From Bacillota bacterium (GTDB taxonomy: Bacteria; Bacillota; Clostridia; Lachnospirales; Lachnospiraceae): a stretch of 64,000 nucleotides of DNA. Below are positions 36,048 through 43,963 of this stretch, piece by piece. Positions within the stretch are counted from its first letter, which is position 1, and each line of letters begins with the position of its first letter. The position numbers and the translations under genes are program-made. The stretch lies in contig JAEYLX010000006.1 of the NCBI GenBank assembly GCA_023407575.1, positions 62,001 through 126,000 on the forward strand, in the 5' to 3' direction. A model generated the notes under the pieces. The model did not search any database. It had not been told where the DNA came from and worked only from the letters and a program-made list of their open reading frames with translations.

Positions 36048-37064
36048 TCAATTAAATCCCACAGCTTTTTGCGATAGTTTATAGGCTGCCAACGATATTT
36101 TCTGCCCAGCCTTACCCGGCAGATTAACAGTAACACCCATAATTCCATGCCTTAATCGATAATATAATTTTTGGTCCTTTTCTTTTATGTATTGCCACAA
36201 CTCTTGTTTCTTTCGAAGATCTTCTTCAGTTCCAGATCGAATTAATAATATGGTAGATACGACCGTAATAATTTCAAGATAACTCATCATATATTTACGC
36301 CTACTTAAAATCGATACTTTTTGAATATCCACTAACTCCATCATTAATTTATTTACTCTAATCTGCTGGTCAATACGACTTATCATCACCTTTTCATTCA
36401 CTGACTGATCATCACGACCGATGAAGTAACGATAAAAATCAACATTCAAATAGTAAAGACTATTAACATAAGGCAAAGGTACAAAAACATATAAGTTATC
36501 CACATAGAAGGTATGCTTTGGCAGTTGAAGTCCACAATCTCTTAATAATTGCAGTCGATAAATCACCGAATGCATTAAAATATATTGTCCCTTTCTAAAA
36601 TGTCCAATCTCATCCCAGGTAAAAATTCGTTCTTTGGGTAATACCTTGTCATAACAAATCAGTTTCTTATGTATTGCTCCTTCCTTTTCATAGACATAAT
36701 TGTTTATCAGCATATCCACTTCATTTTTCTCTTGCACTAATCTTTCAATTGTTGATAATATTTGCATATACGCTTCACAATCTACCCAATCATCACTATC
36801 TACAACTTTAAAGTAGATTCCTTTTGCAGTGCGAAGTCCTGTATTTACTGCTTCTCCATGACCACCGTTTACCTGATGCATTGCTTTTACAATTGCAGGA
36901 TACTTTGCTGCATATTCGTCTGCTATCTCTCCTGTACTGTCCTTTGATCCATCATTTACAATAATGATTTCAACCTTTTCTCCTCCCGGTAAAAGAGATT
37001 CGATGCAATGTCTCATGTACGCTTGTGAGTTATAGCATGGTACAACGATTGATAATAATTTCAT
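36048..37064 (-). CDS. Glycosyltransferase family 2
   Basis: A 338-residue GT-A fold transferase. It has LSIVVPCYNSQAYMRHCIES, VEIIIVNDGSKDSTGEIADEY, the NGGHGEAVNTGLRTAKG segment, and the metal-binding VVDSDDWVD (DxD). It probably transfers a sugar from a nucleotide donor to a surface polysaccharide or lipid; acceptor unknown. There is no transmembrane anchor, and the C-terminus is basic. Two tiny peptide frames with strong ribosome binding sites lie upstream on the same strand. Confidence 0.9.
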   Translation of the reverse strand: MKLLSIVVPCYNSQAYMRHCIESLLPGGEKVEIIIVNDGSKDSTGEIADEYAAKYPAIVKAMHQVNGGHGEAVNTGLRTAKGIYFKVVDSDDWVDCEAYMQILSTIERLVQEKNEVDMLINNYVYEKEGAIHKKLICYDKVLPKERIFTWDEIGHFRKGQYILMHSVIYRLQLLRDCGLQLPKHTFYVDNLYVFVPLPYVNSLYYLNVDFYRYFIGRDDQSVNEKVMISRIDQQIRVNKLMMELVDIQKVSILSRRKYMMSYLEIITVVSTILLIRSGTEEDLRKKQELWQYIKEKDQKLYYRLRHGIMGVTVNLPGKAGQKISLAAYKLSQKAVGFN

Positions 37065-37097
37065 TTTTATTCACTTCCTTTTAGAACGATTCATCCG

Positions 37098-37190
37098 TTA
37101 CTTAGCATAATGATTACAAGAAACCATACAACTTTTGACATATTCCGTTATATTGTTAACTGTACCTTCTATTTCTATTATTTTATTCAC
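37098..37190 (-). CDS. Possible 30-residue peptide with CxxxC
   Basis: GTG 37190 follows a strong GGAGGTGATA and opens a frame coding MNKIIEIEGTVNNITEYV and then KSCMVSCNHYAK. It ends 33 bases before the glycosyltransferase start. The good ribosome binding site and the paired Cys suggest a translated small peptide or leader, but so short a frame may be chance. Confidence 0.35.
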   Translation of the reverse strand: MNKIIEIEGTVNNITEYVKSCMVSCNHYAK

Positions 37191-37248
37191 TATCACCTCC
37201 ATTTAATGCTTTACACTCTATTCTCTTACTCTGTCAAAGATTAACTTT

Positions 37249-37281
37249 TCATTGTTTGAAACTTATAATTAATGCTGACAT
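37249..37281 (-). CDS. Possible 10-residue leader peptide
   Basis: ATG 37281 preceded by TAGGAGGTGAT codes MSALIISFKQ and stops. It lies upstream of the 30-residue frame on the same strand. Support is only the strong ribosome binding site. The remainder of 37282-37578 shows no other feature. Confidence 0.25.
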   Translation of the reverse strand: MSALIISFKQ

Positions 37282-37578
37282 TGGTAAAATCACCTCCTAC
37301 CTAGAAATTTTTGAAAATTGATTTATTCTTTAAGCTAAATGACCGTTAACTCTTACTGCTTAGTTAGCCGACATTTTATGCATCTACTACTATCCTATGG
37401 TGTTAATTGACTCCTTGTAAGAGGCATTATATAATTAATATTCATAAATCCCCAATTATAATAATTCATAACGTAGCTTTTCTCTATGATTGATAGATAT
37501 TTACATAAACAAAATAAATTGAATGTAACGATTTGAATTTTTTTAACACTAATTAACAGATAGGAGGTAAAACATAGA

Positions 37579-38049
37579 ATGGATTCCATGGAACAAATAT
37601 ATTTACAGCACGCTAAAACAGTATATGGTTTTCTCTTGACCAGGTCACAGAATCCAGATTTAGCAGAGGAATTAACCCAAGAGACATTTTGCCAAGCTGT
37701 TATATGTGTTGATAAATTCAATGGAAGTAGTAGTATTTCCACCTGGCTGTGTGGTATAGCAAAAAACTTATTATTTGAGCATTTGCGAAGACAAAAGCAT
37801 CAAATCAGCCTTACAGAAGCTGATGAAATACCACTTGTTTCAGCGGAAACAGAGTTATTTGGCCTTTGGGATAACCTTCATATTTTAAAAGCAATTCACA
37901 AACTGGAAGACCCAATGCGTGAAGTAATATATCTAAGGCTCATTGGTAATCTGACCTTTGGACAAATTGGTGAAATTATGGAGAGAAATGAGAATTGGGC
38001 TAGAGTAATTAATATAATCTTCCGAAGATTAAAAGCTAAACAGAAATGA
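37579..38049 (+). CDS. ECF-type RNA polymerase sigma factor without adjacent anti-sigma
   Basis: A 156-residue sigma-70 family ECF protein: region 2 (MEQIYLQHAKTVYGFLLTRS, then LAEELTQETFCQAV) and region 4 (KLEDPMREVIYLRLIGNLTF and GEIMERNENWARVINIIFRR). It resembles the sigma factor at 53787 but, unlike it, is not followed by a zinc-finger anti-sigma gene; a 32-bp palindrome follows instead. The GGAGGT site is 11 bases before ATG, rather far, so a start at the second ATG (37588) is also possible. Confidence 0.85.
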   Translation: MDSMEQIYLQHAKTVYGFLLTRSQNPDLAEELTQETFCQAVICVDKFNGSSSISTWLCGIAKNLLFEHLRRQKHQISLTEADEIPLVSAETELFGLWDNLHILKAIHKLEDPMREVIYLRLIGNLTFGQIGEIMERNENWARVINIIFRRLKAKQK

Positions 38050-38090
38050 CGATGAAAAGCAACCGTTCCTCCATCTATAAACATTTTTAT

Positions 38091-38122
38091 AAGAGAGGGG
38101 ATTCCATGGAATCCCCTCTCTT
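38091..38122. repeat. Perfect 32-bp palindrome
   Basis: AAGAGAGGGGATTCCA is followed directly by its exact reverse complement. Neither strand has a T run next to it, so it may be a transcript-end hairpin for the sigma gene or the convergent reductase gene, or a protein-binding site. Confidence 0.8.
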
Positions 38123-38186
38123 ACTCTCCAAAACCTATTGATTTATGTGGATTTATTGTACCAAAATACTACTTATTTATTATTAG

Positions 38187-38990
38187 TCACACTTGATCAA
38201 GAATCTTCATATCTTCATCACTAATAGCAAAATCTACTTTTGCATTGGATATAATTCGTTCTTCCTTGGTTGACTTTGGAATTACAACGGTATCCTTTTG
38301 CACACAGTAACGAATGCAAAGTTGTGCTGGTGTTACCTGATATTTCTTAGACATTTCAACAATTGTTTCATTTCCAATAATTCTTCCGGTTGCCAGTGGC
38401 GAATATGCTGTAATATTAATTCCTAACGGAGCACAGAAATTCACGATTTCTTCTTGTCTATGGCCAATGTGGAACGATATTTGATTCATCATTGGCACAT
38501 GTTTGCACACTTCTAAAAGTGGTTGAATATGCTTTGGTTCAAAGTTTGAGATACCAATTGCTCTTACCTTACCACTATCATAGATTTCTTCCATAGCCGA
38601 CCAGCTATCGATATTTCCTTGCGTACACTCTTGACCAATGCTGTGCCAGGGCCAAGGTGCATGGATTAAATAAAGATCGATATAGTCTAAACCTAATAAA
38701 GTTATTGATTTTTGAAAGCATTCATGAGCAATTTTATATCCCTTATGTTCTGCCGGAAGCTTTGTGGTAACAAAAATCTCTTCTCTGCTTATTCCAGAGT
38801 CTTTAATCGCTTTACCGACACTGGCTTCATTCCCATACGCCATTGCCGTATCAATATGTCTATATCCATTCTGTAATGCCCAAAGGACTGACTGATAAGT
38901 CTGTTCTCCCTCCGGTATCTGCCAGGTTCCTAATCCTATCTTTGGTACCTTAACACCATTTTTCAATGTATATGTTTCCTGTAAAACCAT
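38187..38990 (-). CDS. Aldo/keto reductase
   Basis: A 267-residue NADPH-dependent reductase of the AKR5-like group. The catalytic tetrad is visible: Asp and Tyr in HIDTAMAYGNE, Lys in FVTTKLPAEHKG, His in YLIHAPWPW. NADPH binding is marked by VVIPKSTKEERI, near residues 230-245. It probably reduces reactive aldehydes or keto sugars. Its promoter has a MerR-type operator, suggesting induction by a stressor such as an electrophile. Start follows AATGGAGGG. Confidence 0.93.
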   Translation of the reverse strand: MVLQETYTLKNGVKVPKIGLGTWQIPEGEQTYQSVLWALQNGYRHIDTAMAYGNEASVGKAIKDSGISREEIFVTTKLPAEHKGYKIAHECFQKSITLLGLDYIDLYLIHAPWPWHSIGQECTQGNIDSWSAMEEIYDSGKVRAIGISNFEPKHIQPLLEVCKHVPMMNQISFHIGHRQEEIVNFCAPLGINITAYSPLATGRIIGNETIVEMSKKYQVTPAQLCIRYCVQKDTVVIPKSTKEERIISNAKVDFAISDEDMKILDQV

Positions 38991-39066
38991 GTGTATCCCT
39001 CCATTTACTATAGATTATAATCTCCAACTACATGTGCTAAGTTCAATACTTTTGTAATTACAATTT

Positions 39067-39097
39067 ATTATATATGTTAGAGTTTACTCTAAGTCAA
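39067..39097 (-). promoter_or_regulatory. MerR-type promoter/operator of the aldo/keto reductase
   Basis: On the minus strand TTGACT (39092-39097) and TATAAT (39067-39072) are 19 bp apart, and the spacer region holds the perfect dyad TTAGAGTAAACTCTAA (39077-39092). A long 19-bp spacer with a dyad inside is the hallmark of MerR-family activation. No merR gene adjoins it, so the regulator would act from elsewhere. The rest of 38991-39334 is AT-rich without a gene. Confidence 0.72.
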
Positions 39098-39334
39098 GAG
39101 TGGAAATTTAATTTATTTATAAAATGAATAAGTAACGTAAAATGTTAAAGTAAATTCTACATTGCAAGACTAAATTCATTTTGAAAGAGTATTTTGCTTT
39201 GTGTGCAATGCAGAAATTCGATCGGCACTAAACAATCCATGTACATGTTTTACTGGAAATCTAATTTAATTGTTTGACTAAGTATGGTACTATAATTCTA
39301 GATAATTATTAACTAGCAGGTGAGGTAAACTACT

Positions 39335-39700
39335 ATGGAAAAATATACAAGAGAAGAATTAAATGAATCGCTCCAGATTATAATCTCCAATATTCGTAAC
39401 TGTGAAAAAATACAGCCGAAGTTTGCAGAGTCCTCCTCCCAGCACTCCCTCCTTAGGAATAGATTGAAAGCATTGTACATCTCTAAAGCATTGATAGATA
39501 ACGAAAATGTACTAACCAAATACTCCACTGAAGAATTAACTGACGCATTACGCCCCATACTATCGATTATCAGTAAATGTGAAAAAGGCCAGTCAAAATT
39601 TGCAGAAGGCTCCTCTCACCACACTCGATTTAAAAAACAAATAAATGCTATGAATATATCAAAGGAGTTTATAACTAAAGAAATTAATCATAGAGGATAA
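39335..39700 (+). CDS. Internally duplicated small protein of unknown function
   Basis: A 121-residue hydrophilic, helical protein built from two homologous units: YTREELNESLQIIISNIRNC (about 4-55) and YSTEELTDALRPILSIISKC (about 62-113), each followed by a Q-x-KFAE-x-SS-x-H block and an IS-K motif. The start follows GGTGAGG. I do not recognise the family. The conserved CEK, KFAE and SS-x-H positions in both halves suggest a two-site binding protein or a symmetrical pair of helical hairpins. Confidence 0.6.
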   Translation: MEKYTREELNESLQIIISNIRNCEKIQPKFAESSSQHSLLRNRLKALYISKALIDNENVLTKYSTEELTDALRPILSIISKCEKGQSKFAEGSSHHTRFKKQINAMNISKEFITKEINHRG

Positions 39701-39808
39701 CTCTGTATCAGAATAGTTGCGAAAGGACAGGACTATGGGAATAGTTGATAGATGAGAGGCTTATAACTTTTTCTCCTGATATACTTGTGGAGGAAAGGAG
39801 ATGTGAAC

Positions 39809-40318
39809 TTGGATTGGAATATAAAAATGAACAGAGCTCTTGATTACATTGAAGAGAACTTGAGTAATGAAATTGATTTTGAATATGCTGCAAAATTAGC
39901 ATTTTGCTCTCGCAATGATTTATCAAATATATTTTACCTTGTTACAGGAATACAATTAAGCGAATACATCAGGCGCCGACGTCTTTCGCTGGCAGCATTA
40001 GAGCTTCAAAATAGCAATGAGAAAATTATTGATATTTCATTGAAATATGGATATTTATCACCAACTGCATTTAATAGAGCCTTTCAAAATCAACATAAGG
40101 TATCACCTCAATATGCAAGAAGCCGTAAAATCTTTTTATACTCCTATCCTCGCATCACTTTCCAAATCATATTGAATGGAGAGATCTTATCCAATATCCC
40201 TTTCTTTTGCTTGCATTTGCCTATAACTTCAATTACTCAGTCATCAAGGTGTTCTGTACCCCATTGGCAAAATGTATTTAAGATGGGCATTAGGGTTTTC
40301 CCTCGTTCGGACAAATAA
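39809..40318 (+). pseudogene. AraC-type regulator truncated in its effector domain
   Basis: The first 105 or so residues are an AraC HTH pair (LDWNIKMNRALDYIEENL to SPTAFNRAFQNQHKVSPQYA), beginning at TTG 39809 behind AAAGGAG as in AraC-GyrI proteins. After SYPRITFQIILNGE, where a roughly 150-residue GyrI-like domain normally follows, the sequence breaks off into unrelated residues. Its last 80 bases run antisense through hxlR. This points to a deletion that removed the effector domain and joined it to the hxlR 3' end. DNA binding could remain; sensing should not. Confidence 0.65.
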
Positions 40319-40560
40319 TATTCCACCTTGGGAGGTACTTGTGGATATTCATGCCTGACAATCAGATCATTTTCTTCCAGTTCCTTCAACTGATTACTTA
40401 GCATTTTATGTGTAATTCCCTCCAGGGACTTTTTCAGCTCTCCATAACGCATGGTATCACGTTTCCAAAGCCAAAATAAAATATTCATTTTCCATTTGCC
40501 CCCGATAAGGGATAACGCATATTCAAAGGGCCTTGAGTTTACCACCATTGAGTCTGACAT
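40237..40560 (-). CDS. HxlR-family transcriptional regulator
   Basis: A 107-residue winged-helix regulator: FEYALSLIGGKWKMNILFWL, MRYGELKKSLEGITHKMLSN and LKELEENDLIVRHEYPQVPP are the family's core. It lacks the N-terminal Cys of redox-sensing YodB/HypR types. It is divergent from a flavin reductase gene 106 bases away, typical of HxlR proteins controlling a neighbouring oxidoreductase. Start follows AAAAGGAGAGC. Confidence 0.9.
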   Translation of the reverse strand: MSDSMVVNSRPFEYALSLIGGKWKMNILFWLWKRDTMRYGELKKSLEGITHKMLSNQLKELEENDLIVRHEYPQVPPKVEYYLSERGKTLMPILNTFCQWGTEHLDD

Positions 40561-40666
40561 ACTTGCTCTCCTTTTGGATAGTATCTATATTAAAAGTGCG
40601 TACTTTCTTTTTATTCTACTTTACCTTATCATACAGATATATGAAAAACAAGAAGGAGCTGTATTT

Positions 40667-41203
40667 ATGAAGAAAGAAATCAATGTATTTGAACATGCCC
40701 AGGAAATATTACAAGCTGTACAGCACGGAGTATTGCTTACTACTAAAACAGACGATAAAATAAATTCCATGACTATTTCATGGGGAACACTGGGGATTGA
40801 ATGGAATACACCTATTTTCACAGTTTTTGTAAGAGAGAATCGTTTTACTAAGCAACAGTTGGATAAGAATCCGGAATTTACAATTAATATTCCGATTGGA
40901 GCTTTTGACAAAAAGATTTTAGGTGTTTGCGGTACAAAATCCGGTCACGCAATAGATAAAATTGAGACACTTGGATTAACTTTAGAGGCTTCCAAGCTGA
41001 TTACTGTCCCTGGTATTAAAGAATTACCCTTAACTTTGGAATGCCGTGTAATTTACAAACAAGAACAGGATAAAAATGCTATTACAGAGGAAAACAATAT
41101 GAAATGTTACCCTCAAGACGTTGATAGCTCATTTCACGGTGCAAACCGAGATTATCATACCGCATATTATGGAGAGATTGTTAGTGCCTATATTATAGAG
41201 TAA
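40667..41203 (+). CDS. Flavin reductase-domain protein
   Basis: A 178-residue flavin reductase-like FMN-binding protein: KINSMTISWGTLGIEWNTPI, FTVFVRENRFTKQQLDKNPE and GVCGTKSGHAIDKIE are typical. FMN-dependent NAD(P)H oxidoreductase activity is expected; the role may be stress-related given the divergent HxlR regulator. I use ATG 40667 behind AAGGAGCTG. The upstream frame from 40451 overlaps hxlR and codes an unlikely hydrophobic leader. Confidence 0.88.
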   Translation: MKKEINVFEHAQEILQAVQHGVLLTTKTDDKINSMTISWGTLGIEWNTPIFTVFVRENRFTKQQLDKNPEFTINIPIGAFDKKILGVCGTKSGHAIDKIETLGLTLEASKLITVPGIKELPLTLECRVIYKQEQDKNAITEENNMKCYPQDVDSSFHGANRDYHTAYYGEIVSAYIIE

Positions 41204-41233
41204 TACTTCTCATAAAATAAAAGAACCTATGAT

Positions 41234-41270
41234 GTAAGCCGATTCCTTTGGAATCGGCTTACGCTTTATT
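41234..41270 (+). terminator. Terminator after the flavin reductase gene
   Basis: GTAAGCCGATTCC, loop TTT, GGAATCGGCTTAC, then a T-containing tail. It may serve both convergent genes. Confidence 0.7.
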
Positions 41271-41302
41271 ATACTTAGAGAATGACGTTTCCTAAAAAGA
41301 AA

Positions 41303-42460
41303 TTAATGACCTTTGTTTGCAATTGATTTTTCATAAACCTGTGAAACCTTTTTGGCAAAGGCATTGGAGGAATACTCCTGTAGCACCAGGTCATGTGCAT
41401 TCATTGATAACTTTTCATGCAAATCTTCTTGATATAAAATTGCTGTTAGCCTGTCCGCAAAATGCTCATAAGAAGTGTACTGCCAGCCATTTACACCGTC
41501 AATGACTACTTTGTCAAGACATGGGTCCTTTCTACATAAGGCAGGAACTCCAACTGCAAGTGCTTCCATATAGGTCAACCCCTGTGCCTCGCTAATCGAT
41601 GCACAAACAAATACATCTCCAAGCTTATAATAATCCGCAACCTCGTCAGGTGAAACCATACCAGTGAATTTAACCTGCTTCTCCAGCTTTAATTCTCTAA
41701 CAAGACTCTCCAGGTTGCTGCGATATGGACCATCTCCAACAATAACTAATGTAATCTCTGGGTTCTGTAATCGCTCCAGATAGCTTATGATTTCCTCCAG
41801 ATTCTTTTCTTTGCCTAAGCGTCCAATAGAAATCAGCACCTTATTTCCATCTGGGATTCCAATCTTCGCACGAAGCTTCTGTAATTTATCTTTATCCTGT
41901 AAAATATTGAAGTTATGTAAGTCAATACCAGTTGGTACGACCATAATATCCTGCTTAACACCATATCCCATCAGCATATTCTTTACCTTATCGGTCGGGG
42001 CTATAACATAGCTTGTGTGCCGTATAACCCCTTTTGTTAGAACAGATACCATTACTCTTCCAATTCTTTTATTAGGAAAGAAATAATGAGTATAATCTTC
42101 ATAGAGCGTATGATAGGTATGAACAATGGGTATATCTAGTTTTTTTGCTAATCTGCGTGCCATAAGGAAGGTACTAAATTCACATTGGGAGTGGATTACG
42201 TCGGGCTTCCACTCTATGATATCCTTGATAAAGCTACTGTTCATATGAAAAGCAATTCGAGCTTCTGGATAAATCCAGCTTGCATTCCTTGCCCCTATAT
42301 ATGTCACATTACCTTCCATTGAGGATTGATTACAATGCGATAAAGTAAGTATTCTTACCTCATGTCCCATATCCTGTAGTTTTCTTTGCAATATTAAGAC
42401 TGAATTTACAACTCCATTGATTACCGGTGTATACCATTCTGTGGTAATAAGGATTTTCAT
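41303..42460 (-). CDS. Glycosyltransferase family 4 (diglucosyl-diacylglycerol type)
   Basis: A 385-residue GT-B transferase. The N-terminal domain opens ILITTEWYTPVINGVVNSV, the donor site includes IGRLGKEKNLEEII, and the C-terminal E-x7-E motif is SEAQGLTYMEALAVG. The closest recognisable group is the 1,2-diacylglycerol glucosyltransferases, which make membrane glycolipids and lipoteichoic-acid anchors, based on WKPDVIHSQCEF and HTYHTLYEDYTHYF. Substrate is inferred. It is monocistronic, behind GGGGAGG. Confidence 0.88.
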   Translation of the reverse strand: MKILITTEWYTPVINGVVNSVLILQRKLQDMGHEVRILTLSHCNQSSMEGNVTYIGARNASWIYPEARIAFHMNSSFIKDIIEWKPDVIHSQCEFSTFLMARRLAKKLDIPIVHTYHTLYEDYTHYFFPNKRIGRVMVSVLTKGVIRHTSYVIAPTDKVKNMLMGYGVKQDIMVVPTGIDLHNFNILQDKDKLQKLRAKIGIPDGNKVLISIGRLGKEKNLEEIISYLERLQNPEITLVIVGDGPYRSNLESLVRELKLEKQVKFTGMVSPDEVADYYKLGDVFVCASISEAQGLTYMEALAVGVPALCRKDPCLDKVVIDGVNGWQYTSYEHFADRLTAILYQEDLHEKLSMNAHDLVLQEYSSNAFAKKVSQVYEKSIANKGH

Positions 42461-42788
42461 GTGCAGCTCTGCCTCCCCTTCGGTTTAATTACCTTTACTA
42501 TTATAATTGTATTAATATTATTTTTATCCTTGATGATAGTTTGATACTATGTATATCTTTATATTACTCCATATTATATCATTTTTGTTAAATATTTGCT
42601 TAAGATTTATTTAAGAAATAATTAATTTTTTGATTAGATTTTAATATCCCTATCTTATCTATTGTCAGAATACTATACATTTTTAATCTCACTTCTCTTC
42701 TGGTGGTAATATTACGTTTAGATAAAAAGTTTGCATACTTTTTTATATGGTCATAGAATGAAGCATTTACTTTCCAATATTTATAAGA

Positions 42789-42830
42789 TATAATCTCTTT
42801 AGTTAGATTATTCTAACTAAAGAGATTATA
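42789..42830 (+). promoter_or_regulatory. Perfect 19-bp inverted repeat just upstream of a methyltransferase gene
   Basis: TATAATCTCTTTAGTTAGA (42789-42807), loop TTAT, and the exact reverse complement (42812-42830). It ends two bases before the AAAGGAGA ribosome binding site of the gene at 42846. No T run follows. It could be an operator, or an RNA hairpin affecting translation or mRNA stability. The rest of 42461-42788 shows nothing else. Confidence 0.8.
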
Positions 42831-42845
42831 TAAAGGAGAAATCAT

Positions 42846-43661
42846 ATGAACAGTTCAAAATCACTGGATTTGCAGTCAGTACAAGGAACTATGTTAATTC
42901 CTCTATGGGGCCGCGCAAAGTATAGTAAGCCCTACTCACACATTCTTGAGGATAAAGCTGCAATAGAAATTATCAATAAACAGACATTTGATTTTTCAGG
43001 CATAGAAAAAACTTTTGGAGATTTTAGCGGACTTTGCTACATTACTCGTGCAAGAAAAATGGAGGATGCGGTTCTTAAATTTATTACCAAGCACCCTAAA
43101 GCAACCATTGTGAACATTGGCTCCGGATTAGATACGGGCTTCTCTCGTGTTGATAATGGTCAAATTAAATGGTATAATCTCGATTTGCCTGATGCAATCG
43201 CATATCGCAAGACTTTGCTGCCAGACTCTGAACGAAATATATCCATTGCCAAATCTTTATTGGATGAATCCTGGTTTGACGATATTTATTACGATAAAAG
43301 CAATGGAATTATGTTTATTTCCGGTGGTGTATTTTATTACTTTAGAGAAGAACAATTAAAACCCATCTTTACTGCTATGGCAAGTCGTTTCCCTAATGGT
43401 GAGTTGTATTTTGATGCAGAATCCAAAGGTGCTGTGGAAAAATCGAACGAAATGGTTAGAAAAACCGGAAACAAAGGTGCGCAGATGTACTTTTATGTGA
43501 ACAGTCCTAAGGTGATAAAAGACTGGACTCCTGCAATTCGTGAAGTAACAATAGAACCATATTTTAAAGGCCTTCCCTATAAGGATAGCTTTAAGCTACA
43601 AATGCAGCGTACATTAATGGATAAGTTGGGCTTGATGAAATTTGTACATATTAAATTCTAA
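42846..43661 (+). CDS. LCM/TcmP-type class I SAM-dependent methyltransferase
   Basis: A 271-residue protein of the leucine-carboxyl-methyltransferase/polyketide O-methyltransferase family: LWGRAKYSKPYSHILEDKAA, TRARKMEDAVLKFI, the SAM loop TIVNIGSGLDTGFSRVDNG and acidic YNLDLPDAI fit. LCM-type enzymes in bacteria usually methylate small natural-product or unknown substrates. It is a single gene with an unusual hairpin just before its ribosome binding site and a terminator after it. Confidence 0.83.
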   Translation: MNSSKSLDLQSVQGTMLIPLWGRAKYSKPYSHILEDKAAIEIINKQTFDFSGIEKTFGDFSGLCYITRARKMEDAVLKFITKHPKATIVNIGSGLDTGFSRVDNGQIKWYNLDLPDAIAYRKTLLPDSERNISIAKSLLDESWFDDIYYDKSNGIMFISGGVFYYFREEQLKPIFTAMASRFPNGELYFDAESKGAVEKSNEMVRKTGNKGAQMYFYVNSPKVIKDWTPAIREVTIEPYFKGLPYKDSFKLQMQRTLMDKLGLMKFVHIKF

Positions 43662-43707
43662 AATTAATAGATTGTAGAGTTTATTTATTAGAATAATGTC
43701 CGTTAAT

Positions 43708-43751
43708 AAAGGGTGTTCCATAAGTCATTTACTGACTTTGGATACACCCTT
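43708..43751 (+). terminator. Terminator after the methyltransferase gene
   Basis: AAGGGTGTTCC pairs with GGATACACCCTT (one bulge), with an inner AAGTCA/TGACTT stem. The downstream tail has only a short T stretch. Confidence 0.65.
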
Positions 43752-43830
43752 ATTTGCTACCAGCATGCTCCTAATAATTGAATAGACTTATAGGTTGATT
43801 TGAGTAAATATACCTATATTACATTCCTTT

Positions 43831-43878
43831 TATAAAATGCGACATTATATGGAAAATCCTATTTATGTATGATAAAAT
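43831..43878 (+). promoter_or_regulatory. Twin promoter module, copy 1 (before tetR)
   Basis: CGACATTATATGGAAA, then extended -10 TGATAAAAT. The -35-like TGGAAA (43850-43855) and -10 TAAAAT (43873-43878) are 17 bp apart. About 80% identical over 49 bases to 45671-45718. Confidence 0.5.
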
Positions 43879-43963
43879 TGAGACAAGTAAAAGAAAATCA
43901 GCATTATTTACCTATCTATTTATGTAATTAAGAAATTTAAATATAGTTTGTGAGGTTATTCGA

